Notes: generated by a model from the sequence alone, not told the origin. A stretch of 64,000 bases of DNA from Liolophura sinensis (GCF_032854445.1 NC_088297.1:5019991-5083990), one strand, 5' to 3'. Positions 1 through 12,869 are shown, counted from the stretch's first letter. Program-made: numbers and translations.

Positions 1-256
1 ATTGTAATATATTAGACGTCACTGGTGTAGAGTTACTCAAAAGCTATTTTGTTATCACATTTGATATACATCCCCATCAAAACAATTAAGGAATCTATAA
101 AACAAAAAAATTTTAAAAATACAGTTTTAGTGCAACATTAACTGAAGATTTGTAAATCATGATTGGGTTAGTCTATATAGTAAACATCCGAAGATGTTGT
201 ACATGATGTAATAAGCTTGAAACGATTTTACAGAAGTGTCACAGAATTCGACACCC

Positions 257-345
257 TGCCCGGTTTCCTCTGATCACAACACTGGCCACCGCCGTATCAG
301 TGAAATATTCTTGAGTACGGTGTAAAACACCAATCAAATAAATCA
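257..345 (+). mobile_element. SINE family A, 3' part
   Basis: Contains CCGGTTTCCTC, ATATTCTTGAGTACGGTGTA and the CACCAATCAAATAAAT tail. The tRNA-like head is missing. Confidence 0.85.
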
Positions 346-634
346 AGAAATCAAGTCGAATATCAAAGGGGTCTAGTAAGGATAAAATATTATCCGTATA
401 ACATGAATGCATGGATAAAACATTCTACGTAGACAAATCGTCATCCATAATGGATCTCAGGACGAATTTCCAAAACACCGTTAAGCACAAATCACCCTGT
501 ACATGCGCAGAAGAACAGTTCCGGAACGACTATATCAAGAGATAGGTCTGGGGGCTGTATGAAAGTCCGAATATAAAATGAAATAAGATAATGCTAACTT
601 GTCGATGGGATTTTTCTTAGCGGTAAGTATTTCC

Positions 635-840
635 ATTTATTTATTTATCTCATTAGCGTTTTACGACGTACTCAGAAATATTTTACTTCTACGACGGCGG
701 CCATCATTATGGTGAAAGGAAACCGGGCAGAGCCGGGGAAAACCCACGACCATCCGCAGGTTGCTGCCCCGCATTTGTAAGAAGCTCCTGTATCATTGTG
801 CTGCGCTGGCACGCTAACCACCTCGGCCATGGAGGCCCCT
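635..840 (-). mobile_element. SINE family A, near full length with internal loss
   Basis: Tail (TTTATTTATTTAT) at 635, body ACGACGGCGGCCATCATTATGG, and head ending in GGCCATGGAGGCCCC. Part of the middle with the B box is missing. Confidence 0.88.
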
Positions 841-2069
841 ATTTATATTTACAATGTACAAATATCTGTGAAAGTTGAGGATGAAGGCATGGCTTTTATT
901 TGACGAAATTGCAAATAAAAATATCTTTCATCAAGAAATCGACACCTTGAAACTCTTTTGGCTTTGTAAAAATTCTCGAATCAGAATTACACGCTTGCAA
1001 CAATATATGCTGGCAATTTGATGGAACTCTTGTCCAAGGATTTGCGATATGGCCATTCAGAACACGTACTATACGATAGTGTAGTTTTTCCTAAGACAAG
1101 AAATATTACATTTTTGTTGAGAGTTACATGCATAATCTGTTTTACTAAGTTTGTTGCAAGCTGAGGTACTTTCACCCGAGTGAAAACGTACCACAGACAA
1201 ATTTTAACGGTCTGTCTATGTGATATTATATCCGTGCAAATACAGACGCAGTATAGATAAAATCTGATAAAATCAGTGAGCGAAGTATCAAAATCACACT
1301 TCAGACCGTCAACCAGTCAAAGAATAACTGACATATTTCAGTTTTTAAAAAAAATGAATTACTTTAAAAGAAAAAAACACTCTCAAAAAAAAAAAACTCT
1401 CACAATTGCGAAAAACATACCACAACCCACGCAGGCGGCTGATGCAGACCAGAATCGTTCCTGCAGCCACGCAAATATGTCCAGAGTGACTCCTGCTTCA
1501 AAAATAAGTATTGCACCTGCAGCCTGTGGACAGTTTATGAGCATTACCCAAATAAACCGTTACTAGGGTCATGGTCCCCTAACATTGAACAAATAAGCCG
1601 TTGGATATTAAAAATGTATATACATCCTTATGCCTCTTAGGAAGTTTCATTAGTAAAACTTGTTGATTTGTCCCATAAGGATTGTCGTTTCTTTCTCAGC
1701 GTAATATGACGTATTTACCGCTTTAAATAGGCTGATAAAATGAAAACCTTTATAAGAAGAGTTTGTTCAAACACAGACGATGTGTATCGCGAGCAGCGTG
1801 TATATGTCTACAGTTTCTAGACGCAAACAATGACGTATACAGCGATGCTATAACTCAGAATAAGTGATTCTCTGAATCAGTTATGGCGCGTTTTTAGGCA
1901 AATAGCGAGCTTGTTAAATTGAACGAGCAATTAGCACGCAAACGTAGCCTCCGAAGAAACATTCTTTCGATGAATGACTAATTCCTTTTCTTAATCGAAC
2001 AAAACTGCACGGATAAATTAACTGTAAATCTTTATTTATGCATGTATGGGATACTTACTAATTAAATTT

Positions 2070-2205
2070 ATGCACACCATTTATAAACCCGTCCTAATTT
2101 CTTACTTTATATTTTTCTTAGTTTTTAGTGGTGTGTGTTGACCTGGAATTTCCATTATGGTTGAGGCTTGCATGTGAATGTCTCTTTGAACGCATAGGTT
2201 CCTGT
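2070..2205 (+). repeat. Older dispersed repeat, copy 1
   Basis: CCTAATTTCTTACTTTATAT ... TTGACC ... TTATGGTTGA pattern shared with copies near 5275 and 21485. Confidence 0.55.
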
Positions 2206-2514
2206 ACTCTCCTTAAGTACAATCTCGTTAGCCAGTAAAGAACGCGTTGACCAGCGAGACATTTTAAGGCTTTTCTGCAATTAACTAGACTAAAACTTGA
2301 CTAACATCTCGCTTACGGAGACAACACATATTCTAAAGGCGCATACAGAAAACATTTTGTCGGTGAACATGTAGATTTACAATTACAAAAACTGCCGGGC
2401 CCCTAACATGCCATTGCACAAAGCACGGTATTATACCACCACATGCGCTCAAAACGTTATTATCTTTGTCTTTTATGTTTGTCAGCCAAGGCTTCGAAAT
2501 CAGTTCCGATCTCA

Positions 2515-2680
2515 GCAGTTAATTATACTGCACTGTTTTGGCTTAATTCTGATTAAACCATGGTGTTGGAGGGCGTGTAATTTGCTGCTATTTAAGCGTT
2601 TACATGAACAGTTAGAATATAATTCTGGCTGCGGTAAACTAACCGGTTAAACATGTGACCCTTTGTCAATTATCGCAGTG
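2515..2680 (+). repeat. Dispersed repeat pair, copy 1
   Basis: CCATGGTGTTGGAGGGCGTG, TTTACATGAACAGTTAGAAT and a final TTGTCAATTATCGCA. It directly abuts the family A SINE at 2681. Confidence 0.7.
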
Positions 2681-2940
2681 GGCACTCCGTGGCTCAGTTG
2701 GTTAGCGCTCTAGCGCAGCGTAATGACCCAGGAGTCTCTCACCAATGCGGTCGCTGTGAGTTCAAGTCCAGCTCATGCTGGCTTCCTCTCCGGCCGTAAG
2801 TGGGAAGGTCTGTCAACAACCTGCGGATGGTCGGGGGTTTCCCCCCGGGCTGTGCCCGGTTTCCACCCACCATAATGTTGGCCGCCGTCGTATAAGTGAA
2901 ATATTCTTGAGTACGGCGTAAAAGCACCAATAAAAAAAAT
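2681..2940 (+). mobile_element. SINE family A, full length
   Basis: Best sense-strand copy. The tRNA-like head has an A box (GTGGCTCAGTTGGTTAGCGC) and a B box region (GTGAGTTCAAGTCCAGCTC). The body is CTTCCTCTCCGGCCGTAAGT, then CCGCCGTCGTATAAGTGAAA, and the end GAGTACGGCGTAAAAGCACC. Confidence 0.95.
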
Positions 2941-4179
2941 GTGTAATGTGAATGGGTTGGGGGTCGTGCCTGGTGTTTTCTGAATGGCTTTCCAGTGAGC
3001 TGCACTATGGATATGCCCCTATTGGACCCGTGCTGCTAAATGGAGACACCGTCGTGATATGAAAGAAGTATTATTGAACAAACAAACAAAACAGCTATTA
3101 CAGATCTACTTCGTAATTGATTTACTTAATCCAGGCTAGTCAGAAGTTGTTTCCGCCATGCTTGATTATGTGATTAGACTAGATTGTGGATGTCGAGAAC
3201 ACCAGAACCAGGGCAGATCTACTTCGTATCTGCTCTACTTCATCCAAACAAGAACCAGAAGTCGTTTCCTCCATTAACCATGAGCACGTGCTTGATGCAT
3301 GTCACCGAGATTGCGGACGCCGTGAAGGGTGATGTGGTTCAGTTCTAAAAATGCACATTGCGGCAAATCTAAGATAGCTATATGCTTAATTATTTCGAGA
3401 AAGCTTGGCTTTTATTTATTTTTTTCTTCCCGTCAGATCGCTAATTGATTTAAATAATTGCGTGTGAAAATACAGCACAATATTGATTCTGGGCATCGCT
3501 TAACCCAACTCTGAGTACAGTTATGTAAAAAAACAAATATTTTATAGGACGAGGACAGTTATTGCTTGTCGGTTGCATTCCTACTCGTGTGTGTGGCCTA
3601 ACCCAATATTGACGCTACCCAAACATACAAACATACATGACGATGTATAATCAATGATGTATTTCAATGTAATAAGGCATATGCACGTGGGAGTTAAAAT
3701 ACAATCCATCTTTCTCTCTACTTCTCTACCGAAAAGCGTTTTATTTTGATTACCGAAATAATAACTTGATTGTTTTGTCCTGCTTATGGACATAAGCTTT
3801 TAGCATAGTTTGAGCCTATAATATAAGACTACAGCATAGAGAGTAAAACCAAAGCAGTGGCGACAGCGTGATAGTTGGTAAATGGTCACATGTACTACCT
3901 ATGAAATCCGGGCCTATTGTCAATTTACCGTAGTCACAGTTTTATTCCAACAGTTCATGCAAGGAATATGAGGCGTGGCACCTTGCCTTGAGCAGAATTA
4001 GGTAATAAAAAAAACAAATGCATTTTATTAGACGTCGTCGGTCTGAAAGTACTTAAACCACTGTATTGTCATCACATTTAACACACAATAACATTAAAAC
4101 AATGCATAGGAATCGGGACTCAAGGATGCTTAGTCCATCAGTAGAATCCTGATTTACACAGGCAGACAATATAAAAGAA

Positions 4180-4380
4180 CCAATGCGTCGCTGTGAGTTC
4201 AAGTCCAGCTCATGTTGGCTTCCTCTTCCTCGTGCGCAGGAAGGTCTGACAGTATCCTGCCGATGGTCGTGTCTTTCCCCCGGACTGTGCCCGGTTTCCT
4301 CGCACCACAATGCTGGCCACCGTCGTATAAGTGATATATTCTTGAGTACGGCGTAAAACACCAATCAAATAAATAAATAC
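4180..4380 (+). mobile_element. SINE family A, 5'-truncated
   Basis: Begins at the B box region and runs to an AAATAAATAAATAC tail. Confidence 0.92.
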
Positions 4381-4570
4381 ATATGAAAGACTACAACAAA
4401 ATCTTTATATAGGCCATATATTTCAAATGCGTCTGATAGATGCAGGTTTTAGAATATCATTCAACCCAGAACGTTTATTTCCCTGTGGTAGTCTGTGGCC
4501 AGTGAATCGGGTAATACAAAACTGGCCACACCTAATACCAGACCTAATACCAGATTTAACCATTTTTTAT

Positions 4571-4641
4571 TAGTTAGTTGGAGTTTTACGCCATACTCAA
4601 CAAAGTTCCACTAACACCTCGGCGGCCAGCATTATCGCGGA
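4571..4641 (-). mobile_element. SINE family A fragment
   Basis: GGAGTTTTACGCCATACTCA and CTCGGCGGCCAGCATTAT only. Confidence 0.75.
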
Positions 4642-4732
4642 CGGTGGCTGCGTGGTTAAGTTGTTTAACTGTCAATCGCTATAGGTCACACAAGACGTAG
4701 CAAGTCTGCTCTTACGTGACGATCTCACAGCT

Positions 4733-5063
4733 TCGGTGGCCTAGTGGTTCAGGTGTCCGCCTCGTAGTCGGGAGACCACAAGATCAAACCCAGGTCGGGT
4801 CATACAAAAGACTTTAAAAATGGTTTTGCTGCTGCCTAGCTTGGCGTTTAGCAGTGAGAGGTTAGAGCAAGGAAACATGATTGGTTGGCTAGGTGTCTGA
4901 TGTCATCAACATGATACTTCAGTAACGGCAGCACTTTGGTGACATGGACTCACCCTGGCACAAGGAAACTCAGTATATTTACATACACCTAATGATTCGT
5001 CATCGTCATATGACTCAAAACTTGTTAGACGACGTGAAACCCCAACCATACAGACATGAAGAT
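4733..5063 (+). mobile_element. SINE family B-like, diverged
   Basis: Head GGTGGCCTAGTGGTTCAGG with B box-like AGATCAAACCC, middle with TTGGCGTTTAGCAGTGAG, and end GACGACGTGAAACCCCAACC. Confidence 0.8.
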
Positions 5064-5274
5064 CGCTAGAGACAATTTCATGGGAAAATTTGTCTGTTTA
5101 TTTCCAAAGCTCGGTGGTTGACTACACTTTCCTCCATCAGTATATTTGGCCGCCATCATTTAATTGAAATAAACTTTATAAGACTTTAAGATATTTATGT
5201 GTTTCATTAGCGTTTAACGCCGTTCTCATTCATTCGCCTACAACATACCTTGCGTCTTGCCATCATTACTGTAA

Positions 5275-5402
5275 ACTGTTTGCATGATTCCTTCCTAATT
5301 TCGTACTTTACATACTTTGTTAGTTCTGGGAATTGGCCTTACGTTTATTGACCCTCAGCGTCCACCTTGGTTGATGACTGCTATACGATTGTCTATTTCA
5401 AT
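5275..5402 (+). repeat. Older dispersed repeat, copy 2
   Basis: CCTAATTTCGTACTTTACAT, GGGAATTGGCCTTACG, and ACCTTGGTTGATGACTG. Confidence 0.6.
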
Positions 5403-5676
5403 GCATGGATCATCACGGGTTAAAGACACTTAACACTCGCTTTCGGTCATACACCGAGGCATATAGAGAGTAGTCACAAAGGCAAAGGTAATGGCCCTAG
5501 CATTGTGCTAGCTCATTTTGCAATGGTGCCTCTCTAGAAATCTTGGAAATGTTTATACTTACATAGGATAAAGGCTCAGAAGGCACTTGTACTATTAACT
5601 AAACAAGTTTATTGCCGTCCATTTTTACAAGTATATAGGTTCCATATAATCCCTCCATTCAGTCTTCCTAGAGTTG

Positions 5677-6033
5677 TGTGAGTGAGTGAGTGCTTGGGGT
5701 TTAACGTCGTACTTAACAATTTTCAGTCACATAACGACGAGGGAATCCTTAGAGTGCATGTCATGTGCCTCCTTGTTGCAGGACGAATTTCCTCCGCTCA
5801 TTTATCTAGTGCTACTTCACTGAGATGCCTTATCAAAGGCAAGTAAGCCACCCCGCCCAAGCCATTATGCTGATACAGGTCAACCAGTCGCTGCACTACC
5901 CCCTTCATGCTGAACGCCAAGCGAGGAAGCTGCAACTTCCTCTTTTAAAGTCTTAGCTGTGACTCGACCAAGAATTGACCATGGATTTATCGCTCCTGAA
6001 GCGGACGCTCTACCACATATGCCTGCGGGACCG
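5677..6033 (-). mobile_element. SINE family B, full length
   Basis: Reverse strand. The head near 6033 includes GTGGTAGAGCGTCCGC and GGTCGAGTCAC; the body includes TTGGCGTTCAGCATGAAGG and GTGCAGCGACTGGTTGACC; the end at 5677 is GTTAAACCCCAAGCACTCAC with further CTCA repeats. Confidence 0.9.
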
Positions 6034-6201
6034 GTCCTAGAGTTGTGTACTAGTTACATCAATATCACTTCTAGCAGATACATGTGTCGATTGATGTTGA
6101 TTAGATTAGTTGCCCCAGTCAAATAAGCTAATAAATAAATGTTGGTTATTTTATTTTTTCTGTGATAAGACAGACGCACTGGCATAATAAACTTCCTCAC
6201 A

Positions 6202-6342
6202 CAGGTTGCTGGCTGACCTTCCCACGTACGGCCGGAGAGGAAGCCAGCATGAGCTGGACTTGAACTCACAGCGACCGCATTGGTGAGAGGCTCCTGGGTC
6301 ATTACGCTGCGCTAGCGCGCTAACCGACTGAGCCACGGAGGA
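6202..6342 (-). mobile_element. SINE family A, head and middle only
   Basis: Complete tRNA-like head (GCGCTAACCGACTGAGCCAC reversed) and the GGCCGGAGAGGAAGCCAGC block. The 3' body is absent. Confidence 0.92.
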
Positions 6343-6916
6343 AAATACGGAATACGACAAGGCACCAAACTATGAATAGGTGTATACATAAAGTTGCTTT
6401 GATGGCAATCCAAGCTTCCATGCCGTTTAGGGTTGACAGTTTTATCTGCATGCATTCAAAGCGAATACACACGAATCTTCGGCAAGGAGTACGGTGACAG
6501 TGGTATAATTGTCCGCCCTGAATGGCCCTCCTTGAACCTGGCGGGGACGATGATAACCGAGAAAGTCATCGTAGTCCATCGGACAGTTGAATCCTCGTGA
6601 AAAACAAATCCCAGACTTATTACTAGTTATGAGATGCTTCGTCTCACAATGGGCTCTTTGACTTTGACACACGATCGACAACAATGCAAGTTACATTGAT
6701 GCTCCTGGAGATACACGGATTGTCACCAAATACACGAATCTGAACCAATAAAGCACACAGTTGCAACAATGGCAGTGTACAGAAACTCAAAAGGTACAAA
6801 AAAAACTTGACCTTGAGCATGTCTGACTTTCTCTCCTGTCCAGACGTCCAAACGTACACTGACCACGAATTTGTGTATGAAAATCCACGCTGAATCCTTT
6901 CCTGAGCTCCCATTCA

Positions 6917-6943
6917 CCCCCCCCCCCCCCACCCCCCTCCAGA
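6917..6943. repeat. Poly-C tract
   Basis: A run of C with one A interruption. Confidence 0.9.
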
Positions 6944-7050
6944 CTGACTCAATGTTAATTCGCAATTCACGTTTAATTTCTCGTACTTGTAGTTATATGA
7001 ACTCATGCATGGTTTTCATTACACATATATAACCTTTAAAACCTTGTTTT

Positions 7051-7415
7051 GTTTTCAGGGAAATGGTGTTTTAAATACAAAATACCACTGTTGTATTTTC
7101 AGTGAAGTGGTGTTTTAAATACAAAATACTACTGTTTTATTTTCAGTGAAGTAGTGTTTTAAATACAAAATAACACTGTTTTATTTTCAGTGAAGTAGTG
7201 TTTTAAATACAAAATAACACTGTTGCATTTTCAGTGAAGTAGTGTTTTAAATACAAAATACCACTGTTTTATTTTCAGTGAAGTAGTGTTTTAAATACAA
7301 AATACTACTGTTTTATTTTCAGTGAAGTGGTGTTTTAAATACAAAATACCACTGTTTTGTTTTCAATAAAATGGTGTTTGAATTACAAAATATCAGAGTT
7401 TTGTTTTCAATGAAA
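7051..7415. repeat. 44-bp tandem repeat with internal hairpins
   Basis: About eight units with starts 44 bases apart (7056, 7100, 7144 and so on), built from CAGTGAAGTGGTGTTTTAAA and TACAAAATACCACTGTTTTA. Each unit can fold CACTG-TTTTATTTT-CAGTG and TGGTGTTTT-AAATAC-AAAATACCA. The last units decay gradually. Confidence 0.95.
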
Positions 7416-7607
7416 ACATGAAAACTGCAAGTTTTGTTTCAGTCTAATAAAAATATTGATATTTATATTTATTGTATTGTATTAAGATTTAAGCTTGGCG
7501 TAACTTTTAATACAATTTTGAAACAACCGATATCCGACCACCTTACAATGGGTGTATATATAATTTATGTTTTCATTTACTGACGAGTGTTCTTGGACAT
7601 AATACTG

Positions 7608-7850
7608 GCCGAGTGATTATGGTGTGCTAGTGCAACACAATGCACCAGGAGCCTCTCACCAATGAAATTGCTGAGGGTTCGAAGTCCAGCTCATACTGTC
7701 TTCCTCTCCGATCGTACGTGGGGAGGTCTCAAAGCAACGTACTGATGGTAGTGCATTTACGATTTACGATTTCCACAACAAAGTTGGCCGCTGTCGTATG
7801 AGTGAAATATTCTTTAGTGGGCTACGGCTTAAAACGCATGTCAAATTAGT
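7608..7850 (+). mobile_element. SINE family A, old diverged copy
   Basis: Keeps GAGCCTCTCACCAATG, GGGTTCGAAGTCCAGCTC, GTCGTATGAGTGAAATATTC and a damaged tail. Confidence 0.8.
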
Positions 7851-9075
7851 GAAAAAAATAAATTTTACATAATATGGATGAGGGAAAGCAGATAGAGATT
7901 TTAAATGACAGTTAGCACACTATCTAAAGGAGAAACAGGACGACGGCGTTTACTATATCGTTTAACAAATGCTAAAGAAAACTCACCAATTCAGAGGAAT
8001 CCAAGTAAATCCGACCCTATGAATTGATATACCGCGCTGTCGTGAAGAGACTGCTTTGAAAATACCTGTTAATCTAAATTTGTGAACGCTACCGTTGCGA
8101 ATTTATTTTAAAAGCTGTCCCTTGGGCGCCAAAACCTGCTTGGGACATGCATTCGTATATCGAGTAAAAAGCAATCGTCGGCAAAATAATCTGTCCAATC
8201 TGTTTAAGAAGATTTAATGCTATTTTCTCACAATTCAAGCCAAAAAAACGTTGACATTGCAAACTAAGAGAAGATATTTAAATCCTCGCAGGAGAGAAAA
8301 CAAAATAGGGAAACGTACACGAAAACATCACTTATTTGAATCAGTATTTAATTGCTTAAATGGGTACAAAACCTAGTTAAGCTTTGATCGATTGACACAT
8401 CTACAGCTCGATGATTTTAGCTGAGATTGGCAGTAAAAAATCCGATTTTGTCCTGCGTTTCGCTATGTACAACAAGTCGGACACTGCCGGAGTTACAATA
8501 AAGCTTACACTCGCTGGTGAACTTCCGGCCTAGCCCGTGCCGAACAACGCCCGAGCTAAACCAAACGTTAGTGGCATGGCGGTGCGATCAAACAACTAAC
8601 TGGAGACATATGTGAACCCTACGTGGATAAATGTGTGTGTACGAGGTAAATATAAGCATTAAACATGTAAGTGCTGGAGTAACACGCCGGCTTTCTTCAG
8701 GTGGCCTGGGCTGGGGTAGAGTGGGAGACGGGGAGAGAGGACTGATGGTTAGCGCAGAGTGGAGACTACATCAGCAACACTTCGAGTGGTAACTGATTTG
8801 TTGCTACAGAGAACAGTTGTCCGTTTTAGAAATGGAAGTCTATTTTTAACTAGCTTAAACTAGTAAATAAGATTTTATTCATATAACTGAATGACAATGA
8901 ATGCAGTAGTTAATTTTAATATTTTGCATATTTTATTTGTTTAATGCTTGGCGCTGCACACGACAATATTGCACACGGCTCTACATTGGTGCCAGCAAGT
9001 TTCTGGGATGTTATATAAGAGACAACTTATACAGTAGCTTGACACACGATTTGGATACTGAGTAAGATTTGATCT

Positions 9076-9212
9076 GTTTATTTATTTATTTGATTTGTGT
9101 ACTCAAAAAATTCACTTATACCACAGTGGCCAGCATTATGATGGGAGGAAACCGGGCAGAGGCCCGTGGGACACCCACGACCATCTGCAGGTTGCTGGCA
9201 GGCCGACTAAGA
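9076..9212 (-). mobile_element. SINE family A, 3' half
   Basis: TTTATTTATTTATTTG tail, a short deletion in the GTACTCAAGAAT block, then GGCCAGCATTATGATGGG to the ATCTGCAGGTTGCTGGCAGG block. Confidence 0.87.
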
Positions 9213-9397
9213 TTTGGTCACTGATAACTGTTGGCTGCTTCTCTTTGGATGAATCCATCTTTGGTGATTCCTTTTGTGTTGAAGGTTGGTTAGGGAAGTC
9301 TCTCAGTTCTGGGTCCTTGATATGACTAGACCCGTTTTGATCCCAGGCCTCTCGACTTTGTGGCGGACGCTTTAACCATTAGGCCACCGAAGCATTC
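9213..9397 (-). mobile_element. SINE family B-like head
   Basis: On the reverse strand it starts GCTTCGGTGGCCTAATGGTT, includes a B box-like GGGATCAAAACGG, and joins directly to the family A piece at 9212. This is either a nested insertion or a chimeric element. Confidence 0.7.
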
Positions 9398-9439
9398 CGC
9401 TTTGTTCTAAATGTTCATATAAATGCTTAAACATTAGCG

Positions 9440-9547
9440 AATTACACCCCACCCCCATCCCTCCAACCACCACCCCTACACCCGCACCCAAGCCCCCCAC
9501 CTCCACTCATACACACCACCCGCCCCTACTCATACACACCCAAAAAA
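9440..9547. repeat. C/A-rich low-complexity stretch
   Basis: Irregular CCACCCC / CATACACACC sequence. Confidence 0.85.
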
Positions 9548-9887
9548 ATACAGTGATATTACTTGCAATTCATTAGTCAAAATGCTGTGTTGTCATCACA
9601 TTTAATATATTGCATTAAAACACGAGATTGTCTAACAGCCCAGTGTAAGGTTTCGCCTTTATTTTTACATAATTTACTGTCTTTATGTAAAGATAAATCC
9701 TGTGGACGGAACAAGAGTAGTATCAGTCAGGAATGCTTTCATTTAGTGCATATAGGTCAGACTTGATGGAATGAAAGATTAGCACCTTCAAGGTCCATTT
9801 GCTCACAGGTACGTTCGGACTTAAACCTGGTATTAACGTTAGTCCGGACTTAAGTGCCATTTATTTTATATTAGGATGAGACGGGTA

Positions 9888-9993
9888 TTTATTTATTTAT
9901 TTGATTGGTGTTTTACGCCGTACTCAAGAATATTTCACTTATACGACGTTGGTGAGCATTACGGTGGGAGGAAGCCCACGACCACCCGCAGCT
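9888..9993 (-). mobile_element. SINE family A, 3' fragment
   Basis: Good ATTGGTGTTTTACGCCGTAC end and body with an internal deletion. Confidence 0.88.
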
Positions 9994-12297
9994 TAGATTA
10001 ACTGGCCTTTTGAAAAACTGGCCCCTGGCTATTGAATTCTACCCCTGCGAGTATAAAAACTATTTGTTTCAAATATAGGGCGATTAATTGTGTAACCTTG
10101 AAAAGTGGGTTCGACAATTTAAGTGTAATGTGTATAATAGGGTTTAATTTATTATCCGTGTACAAATTTGCGTACGTAATATACAGATGTAGGGTTAGCG
10201 GGAGTGATCATTTCTATTTTATTTACGTCCGCGTGTGCATTATTTGACGTCAATATTTCGACGGTTCATTTTTTTTTCTCACATACAAATTGTTGCTTAG
10301 ATGGAGAAATTTTAAGAATTTTGATATTGTAGAAGCGCAAGTGTGTCCATTACATGTGGAAAATGTCAGCGTTTTCAAAGATTGATTGCAGTTTAATTCA
10401 ATGGTTAGCGCAGAGTGGAGACCATACAAAAAGCATGACGGTTACGCAGAACGGTTTTAATATCACTGCTGTGTTTGTATGCACGAACAGTTACAATAAA
10501 AACAAAATAAGATATATTGATACATTTTATTGCCTCAAAGTATGGTATTTTGTGTAATACAAGATGGGCCTTTTTCTATGTTTAAAGGTAGAGTGTTGTG
10601 AGCTTTGAACTGGATTTGACTCACCAATTATTGCACACGTATGTCTTCGCGACATCATTGAAAATTACTGACTATAATTCTGTAGGTAACGATCTTCCGT
10701 TACAATTATACATATAATTTTAAAGAAATTGTGATGCTAATTTTATTAATGACATTGGTTTTTGAGAATTTAACTTTGGATTTTACTTCAACTGGATGAA
10801 CCGTGATTTTGACACGTCGCTTATTTCATGCTAGTCCTGTGTAGGGAGGTGTTTAAAATCGACTCCACACTGGGCCCATGAGATTTCAAGCTTTGCTCTA
10901 CGAATTAGAAAATGTGTTAAAGCAAACAGATCAATCAGTAAATCATTATCAACGAAGCAGAAGTCAGGCCAGGACAGGCGGGTCGGTTAGTGAAGCTTTG
11001 CGGACTTTGGCGTGGACAGTTGCCTTAAAGGGCAGGTGGAGTTTTCTGACAATGACCTTGAGGTGAAACCCCTACCGCCCCGCCACACCGTTGTTGTTGT
11101 CGCCTTCGTCTGTCGCGCACGGCTTAACCCCTGACCACTGACGGGTGACAACAACGACGCCTTGGTCGATCACAAACCCCCAGTGAGGTGGGAAATAAGT
11201 GAAGACAAACCAAAACAAACTGCACTCAATCCGTTACATTGTCTCGGTAAACGCCACAAAGCCTTCATGAACCCTTGGACACTTAAAAGACTTTCCTAAG
11301 AACAGAGCTCCCACAATGCTGCGTATTTCACACCCTCCAAAATGATATGTGGTTATCGCGGGATGTTTGACGCAAGACACGAACAGAACTTTGAAATTAT
11401 TCCTTGAATCTCAGTTCTCTAGCAGCCACGTAACTTTATCCAGACGTTACATTGATTCGTTTTTTGTGTGTGTTTTATTTTTTTTCGTGCCATAAACTAA
11501 ACTTCAGCAATTTACAATACGAATTTACATCCATAGTCTATTTCTTGTAGGCGATATTCATCTCTCTGTAAAACCAGTCGTATTCACGATCAAAATTGCC
11601 GTTGTATCAACACCACTAACACCACTAGCTCTACACATTGATATGGTCGACTTAAACATTATTATAGGGAAAGTGGAATTAGAGTACTTCTTCTAATTCA
11701 TGATGTTGAACTCCTCGAACTTGGTTTCAACACCATTGTGTCGAGAGACGAAGTAATTAATCAAATCCAGTTATCAGTTTTAATCAATCAGCCCCGAGTG
11801 ATTTCTATAACCCTAGAACACAGCAGCGTAACCAGGACTCTATTTGGCTTTTCAGCTATACGAGTGTAGAGTAAGGGTGTCGCGACTACGTATTTCCGAC
11901 TTCTTAAACATGCCGCCTGCCATGGCTTCGCAAAAATTCCAGATTAAAACAAAGTTACCAAGTTCCTCAGAAAACAATTGCTGTTACCGTTTATACCTAT
12001 TTCCACCTCTCTTTTGAAATAACTGAACTTCAATTAAAAGTTCAATTATTGATTCTTTTCATTTAAGTCTTCTTGATAAATACGTGACCAGAACAAGGCT
12101 TACTCCTTGTAATGATGTTCATGTCATGAATACGACACATAAATAGGACTGGAGACTAAGATTACTGCTTGTAGCGCCTGCGCAAACCATGATTCTGCTG
12201 TTGGATTAAGCACTCAAGAGGACTGCATTGTTTTGTTGTTATTGTTTATTAAATGTGATTACAACACAACACCTTGATTGATTGATTGATTGACTGA

Positions 12298-12501
12298 TTT
12301 GTTTTGTGTTTTACGCCGTACTCGAGAGTATTTCACTTCTACGACGGCGGCCAGCATTATGCTGGGAGGTTGCTGGAAGACCTTTCCACTTACGGCCGGA
12401 GAGGAAGCGAGCATGGGCAGGAACTCACAGCGACCGCATTGGTGACAGGCTTGGCGGCATTACGCTGTGCAAGCGCGCTAAACAACTGAGCCACTGAGCC
12501 C
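12298..12501 (-). mobile_element. SINE family A with internal deletion
   Basis: Both the tail and the tRNA-like head (AACAACTGAGCCACTGAGCC) are present. About 50 bases of body between GCTGGGAGG and TTGCTGG are missing. Confidence 0.9.
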
Positions 12502-12524
12502 CCAACATTGAGTTAATTCCAGAA

Positions 12525-12712
12525 GAGTAACTCTTAATAAATAGCCAGTAACAGCTCTGTGTTGCTTTTGTTTACCTAAGTCTGCTTGACCCATGGTACT
12601 AAGGGGCTGTAATTTACTACTATTTAGGCATTTACATAAACAATTAGAATAAAATCCATCTGATGTAAATGGACAAGCGGTTACGTGTAACCGTTTGCCA
12701 ATGGTCACACTG
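12525..12712 (+). repeat. Dispersed repeat pair, copy 2
   Basis: CCATGGTACTAAGGGGCTGT, TTTACATAAACAATTAGAAT and TTTGCCAATGGTCACA align with 2515-2680. Confidence 0.7.
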
Positions 12713-12869
12713 TCGTGTCTGATTTTACTCTCTGTGGTGTACGTCTTTACTGGTTGAAGGTTCCAGTGGGAACATGTGTGAAGTCATATTTCTTGAAGAT
12801 CATTTGTCTTACACTAATATGGCGCTCAAGTAACACGTGAAAAACTCCTGACTAAATTGCCAATAATTG

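Larger units (their letters stand above)
1..7050. other. Intergenic mosaic, left end
   Basis: Apart from the SINEs and dispersed repeats listed, this is AT-rich sequence with only short open frames (no more than about 103 codons, several inside SINEs). No protein family or tRNA gene recognised. Confidence 0.7.

Noticed and set aside
2681-2760. Functional tRNA gene in the SINE heads
   Set aside because: A and B boxes are present, but the sequence does not close into a complete cloverleaf and continues into the SINE body.
2739-3005. Open frames across SINE copies (also near 6054, 12304, 20568, 20626, 24089, 29072)
   Set aside because: They translate the tRNA-derived SINE and are not protein genes.
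8748-10422. TGGTTAGCGCAGAGTGGAGAC present at 8748 and 10402
   Set aside because: Only about 21 bases match and the flanks differ, so no element could be defined. Possibly a tRNA-like remnant.
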